Assembly: GCA_029212405.1 (NCBI GenBank)
Contig: JARGNR010000006.1
Coordinates: 41,532-105,531 of the forward strand
Source of the DNA: Saprospiraceae bacterium
Lineage (GTDB): Bacteria > Bacteroidota > Bacteroidia > Chitinophagales > Saprospiraceae
DNA length: 64,000 nt
Reading direction: 5' to 3'
Positions within the stretch are counted from its first letter, which is position 1; each line of letters starts with the position of its first letter. A program made the position numbers and the translations under genes. The notes beneath the pieces are model-generated. The model was given only the letters and a program-made list of their open reading frames with translations. It was not told the DNA's origin and ran no database searches. Shown here in pieces: positions 50,001 through 59,200 of the stretch.

Positions 50001-53000
50001 TATCGCTTCTGCAAGGCCTGCATCAGCTTCTGGTGGAGTCAAATCATCGGTGACCGTTGTAGACGTTGTTGAAGTACAGCCATTAGGGTCGGTTACTGTA
50101 ACAGAATAGACACCCGTTGAACTGACTATTTTTATTTGATCTGTTCCTCCATCTGACCAATTATATCTCATACCTGAAGGTAAGGCCGTTATTGTAACGT
50201 TAGGCAAATTACATGTTATGGGCCCATCGTTACTGGCAGATGCAATGGGGTTTGCATTAACAATAACATTAATGTTTAATGTACTCACACATCCATATTC
50301 ATTTGTATATACTCCAGTATACGTACCCGCATCATTTACATCAATATCTTGGAACGTTACTATTTCATCAACCTCACCATCTATGTTATTATCTTCATCA
50401 GTCCATACCCATCCAGTATTTAGGTTAGGTCCGCCATCAATTTGGATATCAGACAATCCATCTTCTTCACATATTTCAATTTCGCACACCCCAGTAAAGT
50501 TTATCCAACCTCCCCAGACATCATATTCTCTTATCCTGTATCTTTCACAGAATATTGTTGTTGGAGTCAAGTACTCATCTACGGTGATCTGTGCAGTATT
50601 TACACAACCATTGCCGTCTGTAACCGTAACATCATAGATACCTGAAGCGGTTACTGAAATCGTTTCTGTGGTCTCTGTTGTCGACCAAATATAAGATAAT
50701 CCAGAAGGTACTGCAGACAGTTGAACAGATGCATTATCACACTGAATATCTCCGTCTTTTACAATGGAAACATTTGGCAATGCATTGACAACAACACGTA
50801 CGGTATCAATATCAGTACATCCATTTGGACCTGTAACAGTTACAATATATTCTGAAGTTACAATTGGAGTGACGTTCCTTGTATTCATAGTAGATCCATC
50901 TTCCCATTCGTAGGTAACTCCGCCAGTTGCATTCAATAAAGCACTCTCACCGATACAGATTGCCTGATCTGCTCCTGCATCTGCGTTGGGTGGTGCGGTG
51001 TCATCTCCCACTGTTGTGCTTGCTGTATCCGTACATCCATTAGCGTCCGTAACTGTAACTGTATACACACCAGGTACAGTTACATCTTTGGTTTGGTTAC
51101 TTCCGCCCCCTGACCAGGCATAACTCAATCCAGCTGGTGAAGCTGTCAATTGAACGGAAGGATCAGCACAAGTAACATCACCATCATTTGAAGCACTGGC
51201 TGAAGGAGGTAAATTAACAATCACTTGCAGTTGATCTGTAGCAGTACATCCACTTGAATTTGTAACAGTAACTACATAAGTAGTCGTGGTTAAGGGGCTT
51301 ACTGAAGCCGTTTGATCGGTTCCTCCTCCTCCAGACCAAGTGTATGTTAAAAACCCTGGACTTCCTGAGGATTGTGCATTCAAAATGGCAGTCTCTCCTA
51401 AACAAATCTCGCTGTCTGCTGACGTTATAAAAACATTGACACCGTTTTCACAATCGGGATCCAAACAATCTGTAAGGCCATCTCCATCATCATCATCTCC
51501 ATTATCACAAATCTCAGGACATATGTATGGTGCAATATTGAGTGCGGGTATAATATTCCAAGTAGATGGGGCACTTGGTGTTCTCCAATATACTTGAAAA
51601 TGATCACCTCCAGTTCCTTCTTTCACCAATACTTCTACATAGTACCATACTCCAGCTCTTAATTCTATTTCTTGAGAAGTTTGAACTGCATATTTATTGT
51701 GCTCAGTAACTCCACTCCAACCTGTAACTGAAGCAATTTCACTTTTATTGGTATCGTTGACGTCTGTACTCAGATACAATATGGTGTTATCGTCCCCCGT
51801 AACATTAAACGTGAAAGTTCCACTTTCAGAGGGTATGATAAATCCTCTGATACGAGTTCCATAATCATTCGCATAATTGTTGGGACCTTGAAAAAGAGTA
51901 ATATAATCCAATTCGTCTGGAGAATCAGGATAGTTTGGATGAGAAGTTAAATCAGATACCACGGAGCCCGAAATACCAAACCATCTTTCCACAAATAATT
52001 TACCTGGATCACATGGTCCTTGACATAATACCTCTCCACTGCAATCATCGTCCTCACAATCCGTAAGACCATCTCCATCATCATCCTCCCCATTGTCACA
52101 AATTTCAGGGCAGTTTTGAGATATTCCTCCTTCTCCAGTTGGCATTTCATCACTTAATCCAACTTTTATTTTATCCAATCGTGTCCCATCTTCTCGATAG
52201 GCAAAATCAATCGTATTTGCCCCTGCAACAAGGGGAAATGTCACGACAGTACTTCCATTATCAGAATCATATACTTGTCCCCAAGTCCATCCTCCCGAAG
52301 CAAAGGAAGAAAGAGAATTCCATTTGTACCACGTTCCTCCATTGGCTCTTACCCAAAATGAATCATCGTTGGATCCTGGAGCGAAGACACGACCAAAAAT
52401 ATTATAATTTCCAGGATTCGTTATGGTTACATTAAATCGTATTCTATCGTCCACACCACTAGGAGGTGTACTTAAGGAATTGAATCCAGGATTAATTGTT
52501 GCATAATTATATCGTGACGCAGTACTATCTACCACTACATTCCAATTTGCTCCTACGTCTTCACATTCTGATTCTAACCAATATTCTTCGCAATTTCCGA
52601 CGAGGGTAATTGTTGGGTCATTGATATCTACGGTTGCAGGGTCATCCGAAACAATCTGCCCTCCAAATTCTGAGGCTATGTTGGTTAGACTTGCCTGATT
52701 GGAGATATCATCACAATAGTCTACTGGAACATTTAAATCAATATCAAATGAATTTAGTTCTCCAGGAGGTATATTAGAAATAACAAAATTAGCTGTGCCT
52801 GATCCGATAATACTTGGTGACCCTAATGAAAGTCCTGTAACATTATAAGGATTTGAAGCAAAAGTTAGGCCTGTAGGAAGAATATCTTCAAATGTTATAT
52901 TTGTTATTGTTTGCCCAGTTCTATTATATATCGTAAATGTGTAAGTAAATGAATCACCTGGCTCTACTGCTATTTCAGAACTAGCTTTGGTAAACCCAAC

Positions 53001-55853
53001 GCCAAAAGCACAAGAACATCCATCGTTCTCAGACGCTTCTGGCCCTACTCCAATAGGAGTAACGCTACCCGTTATTGTACTTATTTGTACTAATGTCTCT
53101 TGTCCCGTTCCACTTACATTTGTGTCATCCCCATAGGCAAGTAGATCTCCTTGCTCATTAAAAAACATAGATCCAAAAATTGCATATTGGCTATTGCTGC
53201 TGCCAATAGCAGTGGATGCACCATTAATCGGATTTATTGTATACAAGCGATTGGCATCTGAATTCCATGCATAAATTAAATTGTCGACGGGATTGATCGC
53301 CATATCATTACTTGCAAATCCGAGATTTGCAATTTCCGTGGCCGTTAATGTGTTAATGTTTATCTCATACAAGCGATCACTCGCACCTGAAACGTAATAC
53401 GATCCATTGGATGACATACACCCTGCATCATTTGTTCCAGATAAACCTGTGACATTTCCTAAATATTGGATGGCTCCTATGTTATTAATTCTGTATAGTT
53501 CATAATTACCTGTCTTTAATGGATTGAGTCCATATATAAATCGATCTACTGGATTAAATGCCATTGAATTAAAACCAGAAGCCGTCATTCCATTTATGGA
53601 TAAATCATACACATTATTAAAAGAAATAGGATCGGTACTAATTTCATCTAGTAAATATGTGGCCCCATTATCTGGTGAAAGAGATTGATATAGTGACTTA
53701 TCACAATCAAAAGGGGCATATAATGGACAATCTGGATCAAAACTATCTGCATAGCCATCCCCATCGTCATCTACCCCATTGTCACATATTTCCTCGTCAC
53801 AAAATTCTATTATTAACTCTATGGGTGTACTTGATGATTTGTCAAATGCTTCCGCCACTCTTTTTCCTGTTCCAGTTATGATTATCGAAAGACTATTGCC
53901 AGAGCTCCAGGTTCCCTGATCTATGATTTCTTGAATTACATCTGTGAAATAGACAGATGTATACATATTACCAGCGGTCCATGGTTCAATATCTGACCAG
54001 GTTGTCGAACTTGCTGTCCGATTTCGTGAGGTTAAATTTTGATCTACAGCAGTGAATGGTTGAGAATTCCCGGTCAATTCACCTTCAATGGTTAACGTAG
54101 TCGGATCCGAAGTAGTTTCGTCTGCTTTGAATACTAATCTAGCAGATTGAATATTGGCAATATCCGGGACATTAACATTATTAAAACGCAATCCAATGGT
54201 CTGTGAACTTGCATCAAAGGCCATTTCGATATCTGTACTATTCAGATACATCGTACTATCTTCTCGCTCCTCAACATCATCATCACCCGCACTTATAGAA
54301 TACGAGACTGTTGTTGGTGATGGGCACGCACATTGACTCACATCCACAGTTATTACATTAGAATTTTTGATATAAACTGGGCAACCTTGCGTCTTTGCTG
54401 CTCTTACAAAACAAGTTGTTTCATACAGTACACCATGATCATAGGTTTCTCCTGTCTCTCCTGGTATTTCTATCCAAGCAGGATCATTATTCAGAGGAGC
54501 TATACATGAAGTGGTACTATAAAACCATTTATATTCAATCGTTCCTCCAGATCCCTGAGTAGCACTCTCTACATTGGTAAAAGGTGCAACATCATCTCCT
54601 GCACATATGCTTTGATACGATCCAATTCTTCCACCTGAAGCTACATCATTACAAGGTTCTTCAGCAGAAACAAAACATACCAACGCTTCCACATCTGCTT
54701 CTGGCAAGGTGACAATAGCAGTCACACTACCTGTTGTTGTAGAATAATCGATTTCCCAAATGGTATTGTCCGTATATGGAGCACACTCTTCGAATCCTGA
54801 TGATCCGTACAAAACACCTGCATCATTAAAAGTAAGCCCTTCAATATCACAAGTTGGTAAATTTGAAATGGGTGTTACCGTACCATAATATTGATCAATA
54901 AGAACAATCTGGTCAAACGTGGTGCTATTTGATACTGTAGATACACCAAATAATTCATTGGTGACTGGATGAAAGGCAATATCATCCATATCTTGTAATG
55001 CTCCTACAATTTCACGATAATCTATACCTGGCCCAAAGTAATTTTTCTCTACGGTTCCCGTTCCGGGATTGATGACAAAAAACAAATCATTGTCTGAACT
55101 CCGTCTATGAACAGCCATGATATACCCATTGGTAGGGTTTATAGCCATCCCATCGACATCATCCAAAGTGATTGTCCCTAATGCTCCATCTGCATCCCCA
55201 ATTGGACCAATAGAGTTGAAATTTCCTGTGACAGAATTAACGGTTCCAAAATCTCCAGCGTTGGCCGTATAAATAGTTTGTCCATCAAAACTAAGTGCCA
55301 TGGTTTCAATCTCAGTGGCACCTAAGCTTCCCATAAATGAACTTCCTGCAGGCGATCCCGTCCAAGAATACAAATTTCCATTATTATTTTGTGCAATTGC
55401 TAAACACTCAGGTACTGGGGGTATATCAATACAGGAAAGATCGATAGAATATCCTGGTCTGGTTACCGTATAATCAGCTTGAAAGTTTATAGTAAGGTAT
55501 TGCCCTGAGGAGGTGATATCTGGTGGCAAAGAAGTTCCAGTATAGGTTCCAATCAAAGTTGAACTAGTTGTGGGACCATCGTAAATACGTAAATAATCAT
55601 ATCCACTTTCAAGGTTAAATGAGGTAAATGAAATCTCCATTAATTTATTCGCCCCCGCATCTAACGTTGTTGTAATGTTATCAAAATTACTGTAATTACC
55701 ACCACTCCCGCCTGAATCATAGATTGTTCCTGAACATTGACCGTGCCCCTCTGTATAGGTAATCGCTGTGGTAAAAACGACTACAATGCAGAGTACCAAG
55801 CCTTTATACAAGGCTGAGAATACTTCAGTATTGAGCGAAAAAGTTAATTTCAT
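41073..55853 (-). CDS. Giant surface protein 3: CUB, propellers, PA14 head on PKD/BIG2 stalk
   Basis: This protein has about 4926 residues. The ATG at 55853 is chosen because a signal peptide follows directly ('KGLVLCIVVVFTTAIT'); in-frame ATG (55919) and TTG (55922) starts add a hydrophilic lead. The head has a CUB domain (about 55430-55740), a propeller, an Ig-like domain, a DNRLRE-like domain (about 53800-54330), a second propeller (about 53000-53720), a DUF11-like domain, a CBM6-like galactose-binding domain (about 52110-52590) and a PA14 domain (about 51520-52010). Asp-rich linkers of the 'CDNGEDDDGDGLTDC' type join them. About 2.9 kb of PKD-like units follow, including a 429-bp tandem array, then BIG2, a PKD pair, 5 BIG2, a PKD pair, 15 BIG2 and the 604-residue C-terminal module (41073-42887). 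CUB, PA14 and CBM-like folds suggest carbohydrate or protein binding at the tip. Confidence 0.88.
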   Translation of the reverse strand: MKLTFSLNTEVFSALYKGLVLCIVVVFTTAITYTEGHGQCSGTIYDSGGSGGNYSNFDNITTTLDAGANKLMEISFTSFNLESGYDYLRIYDGPTTSSTLIGTYTGTSLPPDITSSGQYLTINFQADYTVTRPGYSIDLSCIDIPPVPECLAIAQNNNGNLYSWTGSPAGSSFMGSLGATEIETMALSFDGQTIYTANAGDFGTVNSVTGNFNSIGPIGDADGALGTITLDDVDGMAINPTNGYIMAVHRRSSDNDLFFVINPGTGTVEKNYFGPGIDYREIVGALQDMDDIAFHPVTNELFGVSTVSNSTTFDQIVLIDQYYGTVTPISNLPTCDIEGLTFNDAGVLYGSSGFEECAPYTDNTIWEIDYSTTTGSVTAIVTLPEADVEALVCFVSAEEPCNDVASGGRIGSYQSICAGDDVAPFTNVESATQGSGGTIEYKWFYSTTSCIAPLNNDPAWIEIPGETGETYDHGVLYETTCFVRAAKTQGCPVYIKNSNVITVDVSQCACPSPTTVSYSISAGDDDVEEREDSTMYLNSTDIEMAFDASSQTIGLRFNNVNVPDIANIQSARLVFKADETTSDPTTLTIEGELTGNSQPFTAVDQNLTSRNRTASSTTWSDIEPWTAGNMYTSVYFTDVIQEIIDQGTWSSGNSLSIIITGTGKRVAEAFDKSSSTPIELIIEFCDEEICDNGVDDDGDGYADSFDPDCPLYAPFDCDKSLYQSLSPDNGATYLLDEISTDPISFNNVYDLSINGMTASGFNSMAFNPVDRFIYGLNPLKTGNYELYRINNIGAIQYLGNVTGLSGTNDAGCMSSNGSYYVSGASDRLYEININTLTATEIANLGFASNDMAINPVDNLIYAWNSDANRLYTINPINGASTAIGSSNSQYAIFGSMFFNEQGDLLAYGDDTNVSGTGQETLVQISTITGSVTPIGVGPEASENDGCSCAFGVGFTKASSEIAVEPGDSFTYTFTIYNRTGQTITNITFEDILPTGLTFASNPYNVTGLSLGSPSIIGSGTANFVISNIPPGELNSFDIDLNVPVDYCDDISNQASLTNIASEFGGQIVSDDPATVDINDPTITLVGNCEEYWLESECEDVGANWNVVVDSTASRYNYATINPGFNSLSTPPSGVDDRIRFNVTITNPGNYNIFGRVFAPGSNDDSFWVRANGGTWYKWNSLSSFASGGWTWGQVYDSDNGSTVVTFPLVAGANTIDFAYREDGTRLDKIKVGLSDEMPTGEGGISQNCPEICDNGEDDDGDGLTDCEDDDCSGEVLCQGPCDPGKLFVERWFGISGSVVSDLTSHPNYPDSPDELDYITLFQGPNNYANDYGTRIRGFIIPSESGTFTFNVTGDDNTILYLSTDVNDTNKSEIASVTGWSGVTEHNKYAVQTSQEIELRAGVWYYVEVLVKEGTGGDHFQVYWRTPSAPSTWNIIPALNIAPYICPEICDNGDDDDGDGLTDCLDPDCENGVNVFITSADSEICLGETAILNAQSSGSPGFLTYTWSGGGGTDQTASVSPLTTTTYVVTVTNSSGCTATDQLQVIVNLPPSASASNDGDVTCADPSVQLTASPAGLSYAWSGGGSNQTKDVTVPGVYTVTVTDANGCTDTASTTVGDDTAPPNADAGADQAICIGESALLNATGGVTYEWEDGSTMNTRNVTPIVTSEYIVTVTGPNGCTDIDTVRVVVNALPNVSIVKDGDIQCDNASVQLSAVPSGLSYIWSTTETTETISVTASGIYDVTVTDGNGCVNTAQITVDEYLTPTTIFCERYRIREYDVWGGWINFTGVCEIEICEEDGLSDIQIDGGPNLNTGWVWTDEDNNIDGEVDEIVTFQDIDVNDAGTYTGVYTNEYGCVSTLNINVIVNANPIASASNDGPITCNLPNVTITALPSGMRYNWSDGGTDQIKIVSSTGVYSVTVTDPNGCTSTTSTTVTDDLTPPEADAGLAEAICEGESANLTATGGVSYAWSNGINTASQSVSPLTTTTYTVTVTAANGCTDVDNVIITVNPLPTAAASNNGPITCNLPNVTLTALPAGMSYAWSGGGTAQTKSVNTTGIYTVTVTDSNGCTSTASTTVTDDLTPPVADAGLDEAICEGESANLLASGGISYAWSNGSNTASQTVSPLSTTTYTVTVTAANGCTDVDSVIITVHPLPAAAASNNGPITCNLPNVTLTALPAGMSYAWSGGGMAQTKSVNTTGVYTVTVTDSNGCTSTASTTVTDDLTPPVPDAGSDQEICDGESANLTATGGISYAWSNGINTASQTVSPVATTTYTVTVTAANGCTADDNVTITVNPLPTASAANDGPITCSLPNVTLSALPLGMVYSWSSGGSGQTTTVSTSGTYMVTVTDTNGCTSTASTVVTDDLTSPTADAGSDVLICEGISTDLTASGGISYEWSNSAGSTATVTVSPVVTTTYTVTVTAANGCQDVDDVTVVVDPKPIVNVTGSDTICVQTTTTLSPTTGGTWQSSDNSIAIVSSSGVVYGLSPGLATFTFTSAATGCPSDATEAIRITEDLSVAIDFVGGICINDDSQLSANVTGGTMDFTYNWSGPYGFTGSSQVVDIFMSGNYYVTVTDVAGCQDATSAYVYEAYDPFIFTLNTEICEDEEITLSVNSSTAVSYQWGANAGNATTQAVTVTPGLPSEDYYVTVTNNLGCTTEAYVHIDVKPKTAVNISGGDEICIGETTQLSPSTGGIWTSSNSSIAGITNDGIVTGLSPGTVTFIFLDSSSDCESDPTLPVTVLDRPVVNITGPDALCEGETTTVSPSSGGIWTSNDPSIATVNNNGIVTAISAGTTTFEFVDSITGCTSLATTEITVYPIYTTSFTGPDSICEGNQTYLAPTSGGTWATSNPSIATVSNIGVVTALTPGTVTFTFTSDYSCVSGATTPLTILPKDIISISGDTEVCEDETIVLSASSAGGSWSSSNNSIATVSAIGEVTGIAAGNVVITYTHDPNKCEIDPTYPITVLEKPTVVLDGPAEICSGEVSHVSASSSGGFWNSSDETVAIVSVDGTVVGLSAGTATFTYTASNSCESNSSLTLTVNPAIDVDIDFLGSVCLEDNTQLLAAITGGVPTYTYSWSGPGGFMSTEDTIDVVLSGLYNVLVTDGAGCSSNKTAYVYESYDPFIFTLDTEICEGEDITLSVNGSSGGTYQWGANAGSATTQSVTVTPPIPGDTYYVTITSPEGCTTVANAVIDVEALPNVSVTGADSICIGATTTLSPTTGGLWTSSNYSVASVTNSGVVTGLAPGGVTFTFRDTSTGCYSAPTTTIAVNANENIIISGDNDICVGSPETLTASVVGGTWSSGNTGIASISPLGVVTPVAAGSTQIYYTPQSGMCYDVASRSITVNNLPAVNINGPSTICEGEITYLVPSSGGEWVSDNPSVATVSNIGIVTGVSGGTASFTFTSDAGCVQALATHITIVPEPVVNISGPSSICIDETTNLTPTTGGVWISSNTVVATVNSSGLVIGKNPGTAQFTFVEFTNGCTSSDLIEVTVNPVPTITGLGDNNLCIGETTTISPTTGGTWISSNTAVATINTSGIITAVGAGAASFIYVDNATGCESVSSGSLTVEGNPTINVNGSTELCVGETSSMLPSSGGIWSTSDISIATISNDGTVTAVSAGDVTFTFTSNTTGCTSNQSDVFTVNNPTSASITGSSSMCIGTSMTLTGTEIGTWESSDVNIASVNNSGLVSANAPGVVTITLNTFASCITNPTFDVQVDPDPNPVFTGPQFLCIGSTTTLSPTTGGTWTSNDTTVATVDNLGNVQSISSGVVGFVFTDSSTGCTANTSNLLTVYSEPIISISGDDEICIGATTNMLPSSGGQWISSDVSIATIDPSGVVTGISEGNVTFTYIENSTSCVSEVSDIVTILPKPVASITGPNQLCIGSSSSLAPTTGGSWISSNGAAASVTDEGLVTAVGPGIARFTFISNDGCASTQTAPIVVYGVPSVSIDGPSDLCEGDGVQMLPSSGGTWTSSDNSVATIANNGWVSTISVGTATFTFTDTTTGCVSVASDVLTVNAQPITAINGPSTICIGSTTNFTPSAGGIWTSINPSIATIGNNGEVTGVASGTARFVFTDLITGCVSDTSSIITVTSEATPVFTGSEVICIGDTTYITPDSNGTWESTNTNVATITNSGLIVGVGQGTAKFRYTNSTTGCISNLSSSLTVNAPSTVLVDGDDLICLGSTTTLSPSNGGTWVSLNPSIATVDNSGLVTGVGLGTAYFTFTDSITGCTTDGSLNIDVEDASPVSILGESDICIGYTVTLTPSTGGFWESSNEDIASISNSGIVTGRAPGVVTFTFTDLSSNCVSINVSDPITVTSCKNHDFNVAIVNEEIFGNVSTNDNYPQVVYYSSFPQLISKPDASIVDFTINTDGSYSFTGSKPGNYRYNVPICLDENDNGCPTSLIEFTLVQNQYSTGNPVTNLDIATIFGVEDAGKSSSAPGTFEIQTTNNDICVYTLGCDMDWNTAWIDDVTFNGFSEIKPNGIIEYTPEAGFIGFDTIYYGMCADGYANCNTSMQIVTINHSSAANSVIASDDFKFTLRGSSVTGNLLLNDSDAEGDSISITPQGSFMAPITTVAGEYYIDALGDFTFTPNETFSGHTEIIYQICDNNPDQACMNATLHLLVFDDISVELRAYIQGALMQNGGAISSTGKPLMRDDLRVSPFTGENYIPILDPYTISADPFISTPSKFNKIGPGLLPENQVVTDSSGVFGVNGENAIVDWIHVELRSKEDSTVPIATRSGLLQRDGDIVDLDGVSNLRFNSVNVDSFYVVVKHRSHLGVMSELVSHTDMIDFTDPTYPVFNFGVKGLSDFTGLSQNINVINGYSALWAGDFDSNGKVKFTNPGDDQNVLFIDVLFTSPSFLINYDQAYGYLTGDFNMNSKSKYTNPSDDLNYLFSQILLYPLNSSFLSNYNSLIEQIPEEE
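42888..46262 (-). repeat. 15 BIG2-like Ig repeats of giant gene 3
   Basis: Fifteen repeats averaging 225 bp sit between the second PKD pair (about 46260-46735) and the C-terminal module. Five more lie at about 46735-47850 and a single one at about 48310-48540, before the first PKD pair. Each has the paired cysteines and the 'GGxWxSSN' core. Confidence 0.85.
48506..50225 (-). repeat. Four-copy 429-bp tandem repeat (PKD-like pair) in giant gene 3
   Basis: The codons for 'DGPITC' or 'NGPITC' recur at exactly 429-bp steps (base landmarks 48934, 49363, 49792 and 50221), giving four 143-codon units. Each unit encodes two Ig/PKD-like domains, the first with 'YAWSGGG' and the second with 'DAGxxxxICEGESANL'. 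The inner copies are very similar at DNA level, with differences mainly at third positions. Two older, diverged units further upstream in the gene (landmarks about 50751 and 51180) keep the same 429-bp step but are separated from the array by a different Ig-like insert. Confidence 0.85.
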
Positions 55854-56291
55854 TTTAGGCTGTTCAAGTATTGAACCTAGACTACAACCATGTGCAAAAC
55901 CATTTTGCGTATCATCCATCAAATTCTACTTTATATATTAATATTCCGGGATTGAATATTTAATTGATAGACTTCCAACACCTATAAAACTAATTACTAC
56001 TTAATTTGTAGGGTGTTAAAAATGTATCAAAAGCAATACATAAATTAAGATTCAAGGATAATAATTACCACCTGTGTCTTAAGTTTAATACCTCTAATCT
56101 AGCTACTTTCATACCTATTCGAACGTTTAGATATCAAACTGCAAATTTGGCCTCAAAATAAAATTCATTATGTAAACTGGTTGTCACATTCTTTTACGCA
56201 TATTTATAATTTTTCTTCATTTATGTTTAAAAATAGCTCTCCATGACCGAATTGGAGAGCTTTCATTTCGTACATCTAATCTTTTCTGCCT
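55854..56291. other. Intergenic region between giant genes 3 and 4
   Basis: About 440 bp lie between the chosen start of giant gene 3 and the stop of giant gene 4. The side next to gene 4 has its terminator. The rest is AT-rich leader and promoter space for gene 3; a TAnnTTTG box on the minus strand was looked for and not found. No gene or RNA is apparent. Confidence 0.6.
56235..56261 (-). terminator. Rho-independent terminator of giant gene 4
   Basis: On the minus strand a 9-bp stem (AGCTCTCCA / TGGAGAGCT) with a 9-base loop is followed by ATTTTT. It lies 30 bp past the stop codon at 56292. Confidence 0.75.
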
Positions 56292-59200
56292 TTATTCTGG
56301 AACTTGCTCAATCATTGAGTTAAAGTTGGATAAAAACGATACATTATTAGGGTACAAAAGGAGTTGACTAAACAAATAATTTAAGTCATCGCTTGGATTG
56401 GTATACTTGGTTTTCCCATCCATATTGAAATCGCCGGTCAAGTAACCAAAAGCATTATTGTAGTTTATTAAAAATTCAGGCGAGTTAAACAATACATCCA
56501 CGAACATGATATTTTGATCATCATCAGGGTTTGAGAATTTTACTTTCCCATTAGAATCAAAGTCACCAGCCCACAAAGCATTAAACCCATTGACCACATT
56601 TGATTTTTGAGACAGTCCAGTATAATTATTGCCATCTCCTTTTGAAGTGCCGTAATTAAAGGTTTCGAAGTCTGGAGAGGTGAAATCAATAAGATCACTA
56701 TTACTCACTTTTTGAGACATCACCCCTAGGTGTGATCTGTGTTTGACCACTACATAGAAACTATCTACATTGATTCCTTTGAACTTAAGTAAACTGCTTC
56801 CATCTAAATCCACAATATCTCCATCTCGTTGCAATAGGCCACTACGTGTTGCAATTGGAACTAACATATCATCTTTTGAACGTAATTCTACATGAACCCA
56901 ATCCACAATTGCATTATCTCCAGTTACACTAAAGACGGTTAATGAATCTTCTATTTGAATATTCTCAGCCAATAACCCTGGACCTAACTTATTAAATTTA
57001 GATGGAGTGTTCATAAATTGATCTCTCATATAGGTATATGGATCATCAGTAGGAATGAAGTTTTCTCCAGTAAACGGATTGACTCTTAGATCATCCCTCA
57101 TCAGTGGAAATCCACTAGTTGTTGAAACTGCCCCATTATTTTGCATCAAAGCGCCTTCCAAATAAACTCTTATGTGTAAGGACATATCATCAAATACCAG
57201 GATGTGCATGGTTGCATCAGTGCACGCTATTACACTATTGTCGTCGCAAAGGGTATATACAAATTCTGTTGATCCTATAAACTCTTCATCAGGTGTAAAT
57301 GTATAATTTCCAAATCCATCGATATAATAAGTTCCTCCATTGATTGAAATCGGAGCAATTAACGAGCCCATTGGTACAACTGAAATATTGTCTCCCTCAG
57401 GATCAGAATCATTGTTGATCACGTTGCCCGTTAAAAGTTCACCTTTCAAGATATACCCAAAATCATCAACTGGAACCGTTGAATTAACCGCAGAATTATG
57501 ATTCACTGTAATAACTTGTGTGGATTGACTGCACTTCAAACCACTATCCATACAAACTTCATATTCTAATGTGTCCTGCCCAATAAAACCAGGATTCGAA
57601 CTATATGAAATTATTCCATTAATACCGATTGTCGCAGTTCCATTGTTTGGTTGTTTTAAAATAGCAACCGATGTATCATCCATTGAGCATCCTCCAGTAA
57701 AAATACAAGCATCATTTTCCAAGGTGTTAATATCTATTTCAATTCCGTTAACTGTTTCATCCACACCCATATACGTTGTGGCAAATTCTAAGTTACTGAC
57801 TGGTGTTCCTTCTGAATAAATATTGTCTACAACATTAATTTCAAAAACTGACTTAGGGCAGCTTGCTCCATATGGTGGTAAACAAACCGGTATGAAATAC
57901 AAATATTTCCCTTTTTTTGAAGATAAAAATTCATAACTTCCATCTGCATTCACCGTCAAGTCAGGTAAACTTCCTAAAGGCTTTGAAATTAAAATCGGAG
58001 TATTGCTATAGATTGCATTTTCTGATATATTATCATTGGTGCTTAAATCCCCTGTAATCACTTCATCCGCAATCGTTACATTGTAATCATGATTCAAACA
58101 ACTTCGAACCGTTATTTCATCTGTTGAATTCCCTTCAGTACATCCCGCAGAAGTATTAATAAATTCAAATGAAACCTTACCAGGCGCAATTCCTGTAACA
58201 ATTCCCGAACTGGATACTGTTGCAATAGCTGGATTGCTGCTCACCCAAATCCCTCCCGATGTAGGAAAAAGGCTGGTCGTGTAGCCCAAACAAATCACAT
58301 CATCTCCGAGAATAGAAACATCCGTATTTGCAATAACAGAAATTGTTGTTGATCCATCTGTTATACATCCTGTCTCCGTATCTTCAAATACAAATGCAGC
58401 AACTCCTGCAGACACACCAGTTATAATTCCATCGGAGGTCACGCTAGCTATAGATGGATTTAAACTCGTCCAACTTCCACCTGAATTTGGCGAAAGTGTG
58501 GTTAAAGAACCGATACAAATCTCAGTATTCCCTGTTACAATAACTGTTGGAGCTCCATTAACTTGAAGAGTTGCACTTAATTCAGATATACACCCTGACT
58601 CTGTTTGTGTAAATATGAAATTTGCACTTCCCTGAGATATGGCTTCAATTATACCATCATTTGATATTTGAGCTACTGCAGGATTTGTACTTATCCAAGA
58701 ACCACCTGTTGTAGGACTGATCGATGAATATTCTCCAATGCACAACTCAGTGTCTCCTATGAATGATATCCCCGGTCCACTACTGACTGTAATAACATCT
58801 GATTCAACTGACGAACACCCAGAAGCTAATTCTGTAAATATAAATGATGTTGTTCCTACTGAAACTCCAATTACCTCTCCTTCATTTGAAACGGTAGCGA
58901 TCTCAGGATTTAAACTTTCCCATATCCCTCCATCTGTAGGAGTTAAATTGGTAGATCCCCCAACACAAATATCATCAGGTCCTAAAATAGTAATTGTAGG
59001 GGGTTCATTAATCGTTACAATTTCGGACTCATCTGAGACGCATCCAGTATTGGTATCCGTGTACGTAAATACGACCTCTCCACTTGTCAATGCAGTGACC
59101 AATCCAGAATTAGAAATTGTTGCAATTGCGTTATTCGAACTTTCCCATGTTCCGTCATTTGAAGGAAGCAATTGGGTCTGATCTCCGACACATAATAAAT

